Positions 8,870-16,725 of a stretch of 64,000 bases of DNA are shown piece by piece. Both the position numbers and the translations under genes were made by a program. The notes under the pieces are model-generated. The model was not told the DNA's origin and ran no database searches. It saw only the letters and a list, made by a program, of their open reading frames with translations. The DNA comes from Streptomyces hygroscopicus (GTDB lineage: Bacteria; Actinomycetota; Actinomycetes; Streptomycetales; Streptomycetaceae): positions 52,691-116,690 of the forward strand of contig NZ_LBMW01000026.1 of NCBI RefSeq assembly GCF_026168105.1, read 5' to 3'. The first letter of the stretch is position 1. Every line of letters begins with the position of its first letter.

Positions 8870-10021
8870 TCAGATCGGGACGCCCGCCTCCCGGAGATAG
8901 GCGACCGGATCGATGTCGCTGCCGAACTCGGGCCCCGTCCGCACTTCGAAGTGCAGATGCGGGCCCGTGCTGTTGCCCGTGGAGCCGGAGCGGCCGATGC
9001 GCTGCCCGGCCGCCACGCTCTGCCCGTCCTTCACGGAGATCGCCGACAGATGGGCGTACTGCGTGTAGCGGCCGTCGGCGTGCCGGATGACCACCTGGTA
9101 GCCGAAGGAACCGCCCCAGCCCGCGGTGACGACCTGCCCGGCCGCCACCGCCTTCACGGAGGTACCGGTGGGCACGGGGAAGTCGACGCCGGTGTGGTAA
9201 CCCTTCGACCACGAGGACCCCGCCGCGTGGTACGGCGTGCCCATCGCGGCGTTCACCGGGGCGACGAAGGAGTGGGCGGTGGTGCCCCGGCCCGAAGTGG
9301 AGGTGTGCGGAGACGACTTGGGCGGGTGCGGGGACGTCCGGTGGGTCGGGATCGAGGGCCCGGTGTGCGTCGGGACCTTGGAGCCGAGGTTCAGCCGCTG
9401 GCCGGGCAGGATGAGGTCCGGGTCGGGGCCGATCGTCGTACGGTTGGCCTCGTAGACCCACTGCCAGCCGCCCTGGACGCGGTGGGAGTCGGCGATGCCG
9501 GAGAGCGTGTCACCGCGTACGACCGTGTACATCTCGGTGGTGCCCGCGTGCGACTGGGGCGTCGTCTGTGGCTTCACATCGCGGACGGAGCGTTTGGCGG
9601 TCCGGGCGGAGGTGCCCGAGATGTCGAGGCTCGGGGTGGCGGCGCCGCGGGTGAGACCGGCGCGTACCGAGCAGACGGGCCAGGCGCCGGGGCCCTGCCC
9701 CTTGAGGACCTTCTCGGCCACCGCGATCTGCTGGTCCTTGGTGGCCAGATCCGCACGCCGGGCGTACGCCTGTCCGCCGTAGGCCTCCCAGGTGGACTGG
9801 GTGAACTGCAGCCCCCCGTAGAAGCCGTTGCCCGTGTTGATGCTCCAGTTGTGGCTCGACTCGCAGGCGGCGACCTTGTTCCAGGTGGCCACGTCGGCCG
9901 CGTGCGCGGCACCGGTGCCGATCAGCGGGAGTGCCATACCGGCGCCGCCCGCCGTGACGGTGAGCGAGGCGCGGTTGATCCTTGTCGGCTGATACCGGCG
10001 GTGCCGGCCGCGTACGGCCAT
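8870..10021 (-). CDS. Secreted muralytic protein: Rpf-like transglycosylase + LysM + M23 endopeptidase
   Basis: 383 aa, exported. After a signal region (ending GAAHA) come three domains. Residues about 42-115 are an Rpf/transglycosylase-like domain with catalytic Glu in VAACESSHNW and FYGGLQFTQSTWEAYGG. Residues about 165-215 are a LysM domain (YTVVRGDTLSGIA ... DLILPGQRL) that binds peptidoglycan. The C-terminal 120 residues are an M23 zinc endopeptidase (HTGVDFPVPTG; HLHFEV). It could cut both glycan and peptide bonds of the wall, for example in spore germination or growth. ATG at 10021 follows AGGGGG; a longer frame to 10246 has no leader-like start. Confidence 0.9.
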   Translation of the reverse strand: MAVRGRHRRYQPTRINRASLTVTAGGAGMALPLIGTGAAHAADVATWNKVAACESSHNWSINTGNGFYGGLQFTQSTWEAYGGQAYARRADLATKDQQIAVAEKVLKGQGPGAWPVCSVRAGLTRGAATPSLDISGTSARTAKRSVRDVKPQTTPQSHAGTTEMYTVVRGDTLSGIADSHRVQGGWQWVYEANRTTIGPDPDLILPGQRLNLGSKVPTHTGPSIPTHRTSPHPPKSSPHTSTSGRGTTAHSFVAPVNAAMGTPYHAAGSSWSKGYHTGVDFPVPTGTSVKAVAAGQVVTAGWGGSFGYQVVIRHADGRYTQYAHLSAISVKDGQSVAAGQRIGRSGSTGNSTGPHLHFEVRTGPEFGSDIDPVAYLREAGVPI

Positions 10022-10370
10022 GGAAAGCCCCCTCGACGCGCGTCGGAAGGGGCCAAAGTAAGCGCTGCCAAGAGACGATGACAAGACGGCTATCGGCCGC
10101 TCCGGCGCGCCAACCGGCCGGGAACCGCCCCCTGTTGTGGCCGCGCGGGAACTGCCGAGGCCGCCGGGAACGGTGTGCGTACCCCCATGGGGACACACCC
10201 GGATGTGCGGGGGGCGTAGCGGCACGTCAGGATGGTCGACGGGCAATACTGGCGAGCACGACCGGCACCACCCTCCCTCGCTCTGCGCTTCGCTCGGGCG
10301 AGGGACCCCAGCGATGTCTTCAGGACCGAACCGGCACCGCCGATTCCAGGACCTCTAGGAGCCAACCGTC
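10022..10370. other. Intergenic region between divergent muralytic gene and gnd
   Basis: About 350 bases. It holds the candidate promoter above and, at 10274-10305, an 8-bp inverted repeat (TCCCTCGC / GCGAGGGA) about 65 bases upstream of gnd that may be a leader hairpin. Nothing else is recognisable. Confidence 0.4.
10055..10084 (-). promoter_or_regulatory. Candidate vegetative promoter of the Rpf-LysM-M23 gene
   Basis: On the minus strand TTGTCA and TACTTT are separated by 18 bases, a good HrdB-like spacing. The predicted transcript would have a leader of roughly 30 bases, which contains the AGGGGG ribosome site. No ydaO (c-di-AMP) riboswitch, known upstream of some streptomycete rpf genes, is visible. 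Confidence 0.4.
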
Positions 10371-11810
10371 ATGAGCACTTCCGCCCAGATCGGCGTCACG
10401 GGTCTCGCGGTCATGGGCCGCAACCTCGCCCGAAACTTCGCGCGCAACGGCTATACGGTCGCCCTGCACAACCGGACCGCATCACGGACGCACGAGCTCG
10501 TGAAGGAATTCGGGCACGAGGGAGACTTCGTGTCGACCGAGACCCCGGAGGAGTTCGTGGCCGCGCTGGAGCGGCCCCGGCGCCTGATCATCATGGTGAA
10601 GGCGGGCGCGCCGACCGACGCGGTGATCGAGGAGTTCGCCCCGCTCCTGGAGCCCGGTGACATGATCATCGACGGCGGGAATGCGCACTTCGCGGACACC
10701 CGCCGCCGGGAGAAGGAACTGCGCGAGCGGGGGATCCACTTCGTCGGCACCGGCATCTCCGGCGGCGAGGAGGGCGCGCTGCACGGCCCGAGCATCATGC
10801 CGGGCGGCTCGAAGGAGTCGTACGCGTCCCTCGGACCGATGCTGGAGAAGATCGCCGCCAAGGCGAAGGACGGGACGCCGTGCGTCACTCACGTCGGTCC
10901 GGACGGCGCCGGTCACTTCGTGAAGATGGTCCACAACGGCATCGAGTACGCCGACATGCAGTTGATCGGCGAGGCGTACCAGCTGCTGCACGACATCGCG
11001 GGCTACTCCCCCGCCGAGATCGCGGAGATCTTCCGCACCTGGAACACCGGCCGCCTCGACTCGTATCTGATCGAGATCACGGCGGAGGTGCTGTCCCACG
11101 TGGACGCGGCGACCGGCAAGCCGTTCGTCGATGTGGTCCTGGACCAGGCCGAGCAGAAGGGCACGGGCCGCTGGACGGTGCAGATCGCGCTCGACCTGGG
11201 CGTCCCGGTCTCCGGGATCGCCGAGGCGGTGTTCGCCCGCTCGCTGTCCGGGCACACGCAGCTGCGCGACGCGTCGCGGGGACTGGCCGGCCCCAAGCCC
11301 GCACCGCTGAACAAGGAGGAGGCGGCGGCCTTCGCGGACCGCGTGGAACAGGCGCTGTACGCCTCCAAGATCGTGTCGTACACGCAGGGCTTCCACGAGA
11401 TCACGGCGGGCGGCGAAGAGTACGACTGGAACATCGACCTCGGCAGGATCGCCTCCATCTGGCGCGGCGGGTGCATCATCCGCGCAGCCTTCCTCGACCG
11501 TATCCGCGCCGCGTACGACGCCCGTCCGGACCTGCCGAGCCTGCTGTCGGACGAGACCTTCGCGCAGGAGATCGCGCAGGCGCAGGACGACTGGCGGGAG
11601 GTCCTCGTCGCCGCGACCCGCCAGGGCGTGCCGACGCCCGGTTTCGCCGCGGCGCTCGCCTACTACGACGCCCTGCGCGCCGAGCGGCTGCCCGCCGCGC
11701 TCACGCAGGCCCAGCGGGACTTCTTCGGGGCGCACACCTATCGGCGAACGGACCGCGAGGGCTCGTTCCACACGCTGTGGGGCGGGGACCGGTCGGAGGT
11801 CGAGGCGTAG
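10371..11810 (+). CDS. gnd: 6-phosphogluconate dehydrogenase, decarboxylating (long NADP-type)
   Basis: Oxidative pentose phosphate pathway enzyme: 6-phosphogluconate to ribulose-5-phosphate and CO2 with NADP+. The 479 aa match the long GndA class. The N-terminal Rossmann motif reads GVTGLAVMGRNLARN and the substrate-binding signature is GGEEGALHGPSIMPGG. HVGPDGAGHFVKMVHNGIEY carries the catalytic Lys region, and the C-terminus has the substrate loop TYRRTDREG. ATG is preceded by AGGAG. A perfect 20-bp terminator hairpin follows. Confidence 0.97.
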   Translation: MSTSAQIGVTGLAVMGRNLARNFARNGYTVALHNRTASRTHELVKEFGHEGDFVSTETPEEFVAALERPRRLIIMVKAGAPTDAVIEEFAPLLEPGDMIIDGGNAHFADTRRREKELRERGIHFVGTGISGGEEGALHGPSIMPGGSKESYASLGPMLEKIAAKAKDGTPCVTHVGPDGAGHFVKMVHNGIEYADMQLIGEAYQLLHDIAGYSPAEIAEIFRTWNTGRLDSYLIEITAEVLSHVDAATGKPFVDVVLDQAEQKGTGRWTVQIALDLGVPVSGIAEAVFARSLSGHTQLRDASRGLAGPKPAPLNKEEAAAFADRVEQALYASKIVSYTQGFHEITAGGEEYDWNIDLGRIASIWRGGCIIRAAFLDRIRAAYDARPDLPSLLSDETFAQEIAQAQDDWREVLVAATRQGVPTPGFAAALAYYDALRAERLPAALTQAQRDFFGAHTYRRTDREGSFHTLWGGDRSEVEA

Positions 11811-11853
11811 GGCGGTCGAGGCGCAGGGCGTAGTCGGTACGGCAGGCAGGACG

Positions 11854-11899
11854 AAGGCGGCCCGGCAGCGAGGTAGTTCCCTCGCTGCCGGGCCGCCTT
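11854..11899 (+). terminator. Very strong hairpin terminator downstream of gnd
   Basis: A perfect 20-bp stem (11854-11873 with 11880-11899) around a 6-base loop TAGTTC, 44 bases after the gnd stop. It is symmetrical and could also stop transcripts from the minus strand. No T-run follows, as is usual in streptomycetes. Confidence 0.85.
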
Positions 11900-11917
11900 G
11901 AGTTCCGCCGGTGCGGC

Positions 11918-11962
11918 GTTCTTCCGTTCTGCGTTCTTCCGTTCTGCGTTCTTCCGTTCTGC
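11918..11962. repeat. Three exact tandem copies of a 15-bp unit
   Basis: GTTCTTCCGTTCTGC is repeated at 11918, 11933 and 11948, followed by a partial fourth copy. It lies between the gnd terminator and the 3' end of the proline-rich gene. The unit contains an internal near-repeat (GTTCTTCC/GTTCTGC). Confidence 0.9.
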
Positions 11963-12007
11963 GTTCTGCCTGTTCCGCCGGTCCGGTGTTCTGGCGGCGG
12001 GCCTCCT

Positions 12008-12364
12008 TCATGACAGGGGCGGACCCGGTTCGGGCTCGGGGACCGGCTCCGGGCCCGGGGGCTTGGGGACCGGGGACGGGGGCGGCTCGGGACCCGGCTG
12101 CGGCTCCGGAGGAGGTCCTGGCTCCGGAACGGGCTGCGGACGGTCGGGCCCCGGTCCTGGCGGTGTCGGTCCCGGTGCGGGGGGTGTGGGGCCCGGTCCC
12201 GGTGGGGCCGGCCCCGGTGCGGGGGGTGTGGGGGGCGGTCCGGGCGGCACGGGTTCGGGTCCCGGCGCGGGGCCCGGTTCGGGGGTCGGCTCCGGTCCCG
12301 GGGTCGGTCCCGGTCCGGGGGGCGGTCCCGGCTGCGCGGGATCGGGGAACGGATGCGTCATCAT
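12008..12364 (-). CDS. Proline-rich low-complexity protein (PGP/PEP repeats)
   Basis: 118 aa, nearly all Pro, Gly and Glu after the start MMTHPFPDPAQPG. Repeats of the type PGPGPTP and PGPEPVP run to the stop. The start is supported by GGAGGAC just upstream of tandem ATGs at 12364. Such acidic proline-rich tails occur in extracellular or unstructured spacer proteins, but no signal peptide is visible and no function is assigned. The sequence composition makes the reading frame look real on the minus strand only by its ribosome site, so the call is moderate. Confidence 0.55.
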   Translation of the reverse strand: MMTHPFPDPAQPGPPPGPGPTPGPEPTPEPGPAPGPEPVPPGPPPTPPAPGPAPPGPGPTPPAPGPTPPGPGPDRPQPVPEPGPPPEPQPGPEPPPSPVPKPPGPEPVPEPEPGPPLS

Positions 12365-12486
12365 GTCCTCCAGCCAATTGGTGCGTCGGCCCTGGACTTG
12401 TCCCCCGGGTACCCGACCGCCGCTCCGGCACTCACCCCGTCGTGCGAAGGAGCAAGGCCCGGATGGGCCACCGTCCACGGGGACCA

Positions 12487-13140
12487 TCAGGCCCGGCCCG
12501 TGACACGAGTCGCCGCCGCGGCTGCCGCCAGCCCCGGTCCGGGGCTCGCGAGCACCGGCACGTCGGTCGCGGCCAGATACCGCGCCGGGGCCATGGACGC
12601 CTGGGCGAGGACGATCGCGTCGGCGTGGGTGACCGTGTCGGCGGCCCCGGCCACCGCGCGGACGTAGCCGTCCGTGTCACCCGCCTCGAACCGTTCCCAC
12701 GCGCCCGCGACAAGCAGGGTCCGCACCTCGACCGACCGCCCCGCGGCCTCGTCCCGGATGAGGGCGACCGTCGGCTCCAGGGTGCTCTCCAGCGCGGCGA
12801 TCACGGCGATGCGCGGGCCCGCGGCCACCGCGGCGGCCGCCATCGGCCGGTCCACCCGCACCACGGGCACACCGATGCCCGCGCGCTCGGCGACCGCGCC
12901 GATGGTCGAGCAGGTGCACAGGACCGCACGGGCCCCCGCCGCGACGGCGGTGCCGAGGATCTCCCGGACGTCGTCGGCGACCGCGTCAGGGCCCTTCACG
13001 CGGGCGCGGTCCAGCAGTTCCTCGGCCACGACGTGCGTCAAGTCCAGCCCCGGGTGGGCCTCGTCGCGCAGGGACTCGAAGACCGGGATGTGGACGGGCG
13101 AGGTGTGCAGCAGGGCGAGCGGCCCCGCGTACGAGGTCAT
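12487..13140 (-). CDS. Asp/Glu racemase-superfamily protein with second catalytic Cys missing
   Basis: 217 aa of the Asp/Glu/hydantoin racemase fold. These enzymes use two Cys as acid/base pair. The first is present in AVLCTCSTIGAVAE, about residue 95. In the C-terminal half, where a CTG-type motif is expected, the sequence is ADAIVLAQASMAP with no Cys. It may therefore be an isomerase/decarboxylase variant or a non-racemising member. It starts 23 bases after panD on the same strand, so the two are probably cotranscribed around aspartate metabolism. The ribosome site is weak. Confidence 0.75.
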   Translation of the reverse strand: MTSYAGPLALLHTSPVHIPVFESLRDEAHPGLDLTHVVAEELLDRARVKGPDAVADDVREILGTAVAAGARAVLCTCSTIGAVAERAGIGVPVVRVDRPMAAAAVAAGPRIAVIAALESTLEPTVALIRDEAAGRSVEVRTLLVAGAWERFEAGDTDGYVRAVAGAADTVTHADAIVLAQASMAPARYLAATDVPVLASPGPGLAAAAAATRVTGRA

Positions 13141-13163
13141 CGAACGGTCCGTCGGTCAGGTGG

Positions 13164-13583
13164 TCAGACCGCGACGGCGCCGGGGCTGCGCTCCTGGTCC
13201 GATCCCGGTACCGGCGCGGACGGGTCGGCGCCCAGGGCCACGATCCTGTTGTCCCGGTCCACGTGCACGACCCGCGGCCGCAGGGTCCGCGCCTCGGCGT
13301 CGGAGACCTGGGCGTAGCTGATGATGATCACCAGGTCACCGGGGTGGACGAGATGGGCCGCGGCCCCGTTGATCCCGATGACGCCGGAGCCGCGCTCGCC
13401 CTCGATGACGTACGTCTCCAGGCGAGCGCCATTGGTGATGTCGACGATGTGCACGAGCTCACCGGGCAACAAATCGGCGGCGTCGAGCAGATCCGCGTCG
13501 ATGGTCACGGATCCTACATAGTGCAGATCGGCTTGGGTGACGGTGGCGCGGTGGATCTTGGACTTGAACAGAGTACGCAGCAC
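13164..13583 (-). CDS. panD: Aspartate 1-decarboxylase proenzyme
   Basis: Makes beta-alanine from aspartate for pantothenate and coenzyme A. The 139 aa begin at a GTG (13583), preceded by AGGAG at good spacing. The autocleavage Gly-Ser that yields the pyruvoyl cofactor is visible in HYVGSVTID at about residues 24-25. Other conserved parts are NGARLETYVIEGERGSGVIG and GDLVIIISYAQ. A longer upstream frame is not supported. Followed by the racemase-like gene. Confidence 0.95.
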   Translation of the reverse strand: MLRTLFKSKIHRATVTQADLHYVGSVTIDADLLDAADLLPGELVHIVDITNGARLETYVIEGERGSGVIGINGAAAHLVHPGDLVIIISYAQVSDAEARTLRPRVVHVDRDNRIVALGADPSAPVPGSDQERSPGAVAV

Positions 13584-13818
13584 TTTTGGACTCCTAGAAG
13601 ACGGCTCCCTGCCTGCTTTGTGCAGGTCAAGGGCAGTCTTCACTCTACACTGGCACGCGTCGGACTCGAAGATCGTGAACAACATCGGTCCACTATGAGA
13701 AGAAGGCTCCCTGCGCCTCCGTGCGAGCCAGGCTGTTGTGACGCCGCCGATCAGACGTCTGCCAGGAAGACCCTCTGGGGACTGATGCTGATCAGACGCT
13801 GACTTACTTGACGATACG

Positions 13819-14067
13819 TCAGTTATGAGAAGCTGGGCGCGGGGTGACGGTCAGGACGCCGATGACCGCAACGGCCTCCAGGGCCTCAGGCAGTTCGTCG
13901 GACGCCTGGCGGATCAGGCCGGAACGGCCGCCCACCGCCTGTTCGAGTCGGTTGCCGCTCGTCGGGCCGGCTTCTTGGAGCGCGTGGGTTATCTGTTCGA
14001 TCTCGTCGTCGAGGCGTTGTTCGGCCATGGCGGACGTACGACTTGCCGTGCCCGCGGCGCCGGCCAT
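13819..14067 (-). CDS. Small hypothetical protein
   Basis: 82 aa from an ATG at 14067, or 69 aa from ATG 14028 (MAEQRLDDEIEQITHALQ). The first half looks like a short helical N-terminus seen in small actinobacterial proteins; the second half (GGRSGLIRQASDELPEALEAV) is less typical and may be altered by a frameshift. No clear ribosome site for either start. Function unknown. Confidence 0.42.
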   Translation of the reverse strand: MAGAAGTASRTSAMAEQRLDDEIEQITHALQEAGPTSGNRLEQAVGGRSGLIRQASDELPEALEAVAVIGVLTVTPRPASHN

Positions 14068-14133
14068 CCTCGGCGAGTACAGGGTGCTGCCCGGTCCGGT
14101 GCCCGGGCGGTAACGGCGGGCTCCGGCGCGCTC

Positions 14134-14271
14134 CTACTCCCGGCGGCGGGCGGTGCGGTCGGCGATTTTCAGGACCTCGCTCACCGTCAGACAGGCCGAG
14201 TTCGCTTCCGCGTAGGCTCCGAAGAAGGTCAGCGAGACCAGCAGGAAGAACCACCAACGGTGGGGAGCCAC
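14134..14271 (-). CDS. Possible 45-aa single-pass membrane peptide downstream of hsp20
   Basis: Too short for most gene callers. From GTG 14271 the peptide reads VAPHRWWFFLLVSLTFFGAY, a strong membrane segment, then an acidic/basic tail ending RTARRRE. The same frame is open back to the hsp20 stop at 14362, so it is in frame with hsp20 after one TGA. GGCGGAG lies about 9 bases before the GTG. Function unknown; the hydrophobic stretch flanked by His/Arg argues for a real product. Confidence 0.4.
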   Translation of the reverse strand: MAPHRWWFFLLVSLTFFGAYAEANSACLTVSEVLKIADRTARRRE

Positions 14272-14361
14272 GTAGCGCGTCTCCGCCGCCTTGAGGGGTG
14301 TCGAGCCTCGCCGGCCCGGCCGCAGTGCCGGATGGGTGCCCGAAACCGCGGCGCTCGCGTC

Positions 14362-14862
14362 TCAGCCGCTGCTCTCGGTGCTTCCACTCGTCTCGGTGAT
14401 CTCGACGTGCCGCGGCTTTGCGACGTCGGCCTTGGGAACGGTGATGCTGAGCACTCCGTCCTGCATCTCAGCCTTGATCTTGTGGGTGTCCAACTCTCCG
14501 GGCAGCCGCAAACGGTACTCGAAGGCTCCCACGCGGCGGGTGCTGCGGCGCAGGACACCCTTGCGTCCCCGCTCCTTGATCTCTCCGGTGACCACGAGTT
14601 CGGGACCGTTGGCCTCTACGTCGATGTCCTTGCTCTTCACACCGGGGAGTTCGATCTCTATGTGGAACGCGTCCTCGGACTCCGACACGTCCGCGAGAGG
14701 CGTCCAGGCAACCGCGGGTGCCGCGCCCACCGTCGACTCCAGCAGGCCGCTCATCTGGTTGAGCAGTTCGTCGAACTCGACCAGGGGATTGACAGGGGTG
14801 GGTGACCAGACGGGCCTTTCCTGCAGGCCGCCACCGCGGTGGCGCCGGACGGGCATGGCCAT
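14362..14862 (-). CDS. Small heat-shock protein Hsp20 (alpha-crystallin)
   Basis: ATP-independent holdase that binds unfolding proteins and passes them to DnaK/ClpB. About 166 aa. The alpha-crystallin domain covers residues about 60-150, from DAFHIEIELPGVKSKDIDV to GVLSITVPKADVAKP, with the usual A-x-x-x-n-G-v-L motif. Several ATGs lie close together; 14862 is chosen for 8-base spacing to GGAGG, but 14868 and 14856 are possible. It starts 48 bases after the flavoprotein gene and is probably the last main gene of the chaperone operon. Confidence 0.92.
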   Translation of the reverse strand: MAMPVRRHRGGGLQERPVWSPTPVNPLVEFDELLNQMSGLLESTVGAAPAVAWTPLADVSESEDAFHIEIELPGVKSKDIDVEANGPELVVTGEIKERGRKGVLRRSTRRVGAFEYRLRLPGELDTHKIKAEMQDGVLSITVPKADVAKPRHVEITETSGSTESSG

Positions 14863-14910
14863 CGCCATCGCCTCCTTCTTCCTTCTCGTGATCTCATCGT
14901 CCGCCATTCG

Positions 14911-16725
14911 TCATGCGAGCCATGCGGACTCCTTGTGACGTATGCGTGGGGAGACGTCCGAGTGGCCCGCGACAGCTGCCGTGCCCGTGGTGCCGGGTAC
15001 GGCCGAGTGCCCCAGGTGCCGGTGCACGAAGTGGATGGCCATCGCGCCCTCACCGGCCGCGGAGGCCACCCGCTTCACCGAGCCGCTACGGACGTCCCCT
15101 ACCGCGAAGACCCCGGGCAGGCTGGCCTCCAGGGTCATGCACGGGCGCCCGCGGCCGTGCCACACCTCGGGGTAGGAGCAGGCTTCCTGGGCCTCCGGCC
15201 CGGTGAGAACGAAGCCGCGGGAGTCGAGGGCGATGATGCCGGCGAGCCACTCGGTGTGAGGTTCGGCGCCGGTGAAGACGAACAGGCTCCGTACCGCGAG
15301 CCGGCGGTGCCCGCCCGTGCGGTTGTCGACCACGTCGAGCTCCTCCAGCACTTCCTGGCCGATGACCTCGGTGACCTCGGTGTGCAGCATGACCTCCACC
15401 CGCGGATGGCGCTCGACCTGGTCGACCAGGTAGCGGGACATGTTGGCCTCAAGGCTGGCTCCTCGGACCAGCAGGTGCACCTTCGGCGCGTACCCCGCGA
15501 GGAACAGCACCGCCTGGCCCGCCGAGTTGCCTCCGCCGACGACGGCCACCGGGTCGGTGCGGCACTGCTGGGCCTCGTAGACGGTCGCCGAGTAGTGCAC
15601 GCTCGTTCCCTCCAGGCGTTCGATGCCGGGCACCTGGAGCCGGCGGTAGCGGGCACCCGTGGCCAGGACGACGGCGCGGGCGGCGATCTCGCTGCCGTCG
15701 GCGAACGCCACCACGTAGTGCTCCTCGTCCTTGGCATGGAGGCCGGTCGCCTCCAGCGGAAGGCTGATCCTGGCGCCGAACTTGTCGGCCTGGAGCACCG
15801 CGCGTTCGGTGAGTTCGGCGCCGGAGATGCCGGAGGGGAAGCCGAGCAGATTCTCGATGCGGGACGACGTGCCGGCCTGGCCGCCGGTGGCCATCGCCTC
15901 CACCACCGTGGTGCTCAGGCCCTCGGAGGCGGCGTACACCGCGGCAGCGAGGCCGGCGGGTCCGGAGCCCACGATGAGGACGTCGCCGTGACGGTTTCCG
16001 GCGGGTAGTGACGGCAGGCCGATGAGCCGGGCCAGTTCCGCGTTGCTGGGGTTGCGCAACAGGGTGGTGTCCCGCCAGATGACGAGTGGTGTCTCCGCCG
16101 GGCCGACGCCGAAGCGGCGCAGCAGCTCCTCGGCCTCCTCGTCGGTCTCCAGGTCGATCCAGCGGTGCGGCAGCCGGTTGCGGACGGCGAACTCGCGCAG
16201 CCGTCTGGTGTCGGGCGAGTAGCGCGAGCCGACGATGCGGAAGCCGGCGCCCTGTCCGACGAGCAGCGCGCGACGGCCCAGACAGGCGCGCAGCACGACG
16301 TCCCCGATGCTGGGGTCCTGGGACACCAGGTGGCGCAGCTGGTCCAAGGAGACGACGAGGACCTCGCCCGGCTCCCTGGCGACAGCGGTGTAGAAGGCCA
16401 CTTGCCCGTACAGCAGGCCGAGTTCGCCGATGAAGCGGCCGGGGCCGTGCACGCGCAGCACGTGCTCCTCGGGAGTGCCGTAGTCCTCGAGGATGGCGAC
16501 GGTACCGCTGAGGACGACCATGAACGTCTCGCAGCGCTCCCCCTCCCGGATCAGCACGTCGTTCGGAGCCATGTTCCGGCGTTGCCCGTGCTCCGCCAGA
16601 CGTGCTATCTGGTCCTCCGTCAGGCGCGGATACGCGCCGTAGATGTCCGGGGTCTCCCAGAAGGCGGCCTCGTCCACTTCCTCCGGCACCGGTTCTTCGC
16701 CCGGCAGCGACTGGTCGCCGGACAT
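14911..16725 (-). CDS. cNMP-binding + glutaredoxin-like + thioredoxin-reductase-like flavoprotein lacking redox CxxC motifs
   Basis: About 604 aa, three modules. Residues 35-150 form a Crp-type cyclic-nucleotide-binding domain (HGPGRFIGELGLLYGQ). Residues about 160-240 have a glutaredoxin-like fold, but the CPxC position reads YSPDT. The C-terminal 340 residues form a thioredoxin-reductase-like FAD/NAD(P)H protein: VGSGPAGLAAAVYAASEG, VVGGGNSAGQAV and FAVGDVRSGSVKR. The reductase CxxC site is replaced by HYSAT. It has flavin and pyridine-nucleotide sites but not the standard dithiols, so it may reduce another acceptor or use other Cys. ATG 16725 overlaps the UBP gene stop by one base. Confidence 0.85.
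   Translation of the reverse strand: MSGDQSLPGEEPVPEEVDEAAFWETPDIYGAYPRLTEDQIARLAEHGQRRNMAPNDVLIREGERCETFMVVLSGTVAILEDYGTPEEHVLRVHGPGRFIGELGLLYGQVAFYTAVAREPGEVLVVSLDQLRHLVSQDPSIGDVVLRACLGRRALLVGQGAGFRIVGSRYSPDTRRLREFAVRNRLPHRWIDLETDEEAEELLRRFGVGPAETPLVIWRDTTLLRNPSNAELARLIGLPSLPAGNRHGDVLIVGSGPAGLAAAVYAASEGLSTTVVEAMATGGQAGTSSRIENLLGFPSGISGAELTERAVLQADKFGARISLPLEATGLHAKDEEHYVVAFADGSEIAARAVVLATGARYRRLQVPGIERLEGTSVHYSATVYEAQQCRTDPVAVVGGGNSAGQAVLFLAGYAPKVHLLVRGASLEANMSRYLVDQVERHPRVEVMLHTEVTEVIGQEVLEELDVVDNRTGGHRRLAVRSLFVFTGAEPHTEWLAGIIALDSRGFVLTGPEAQEACSYPEVWHGRGRPCMTLEASLPGVFAVGDVRSGSVKRVASAAGEGAMAIHFVHRHLGHSAVPGTTGTAAVAGHSDVSPRIRHKESAWLA

Noticed and set aside
10022..10370. Possible ydaO/c-di-AMP riboswitch before the Rpf-like gene
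   Set aside because: The expected conserved blocks are not seen and the likely promoter leaves a leader too short for it.
11854..12340. CRISPR-like repeats near the gnd terminator
   Set aside because: The 15-bp units are directly adjacent without spacers, and the G/C-rich repeats beyond are the proline-rich coding sequence.
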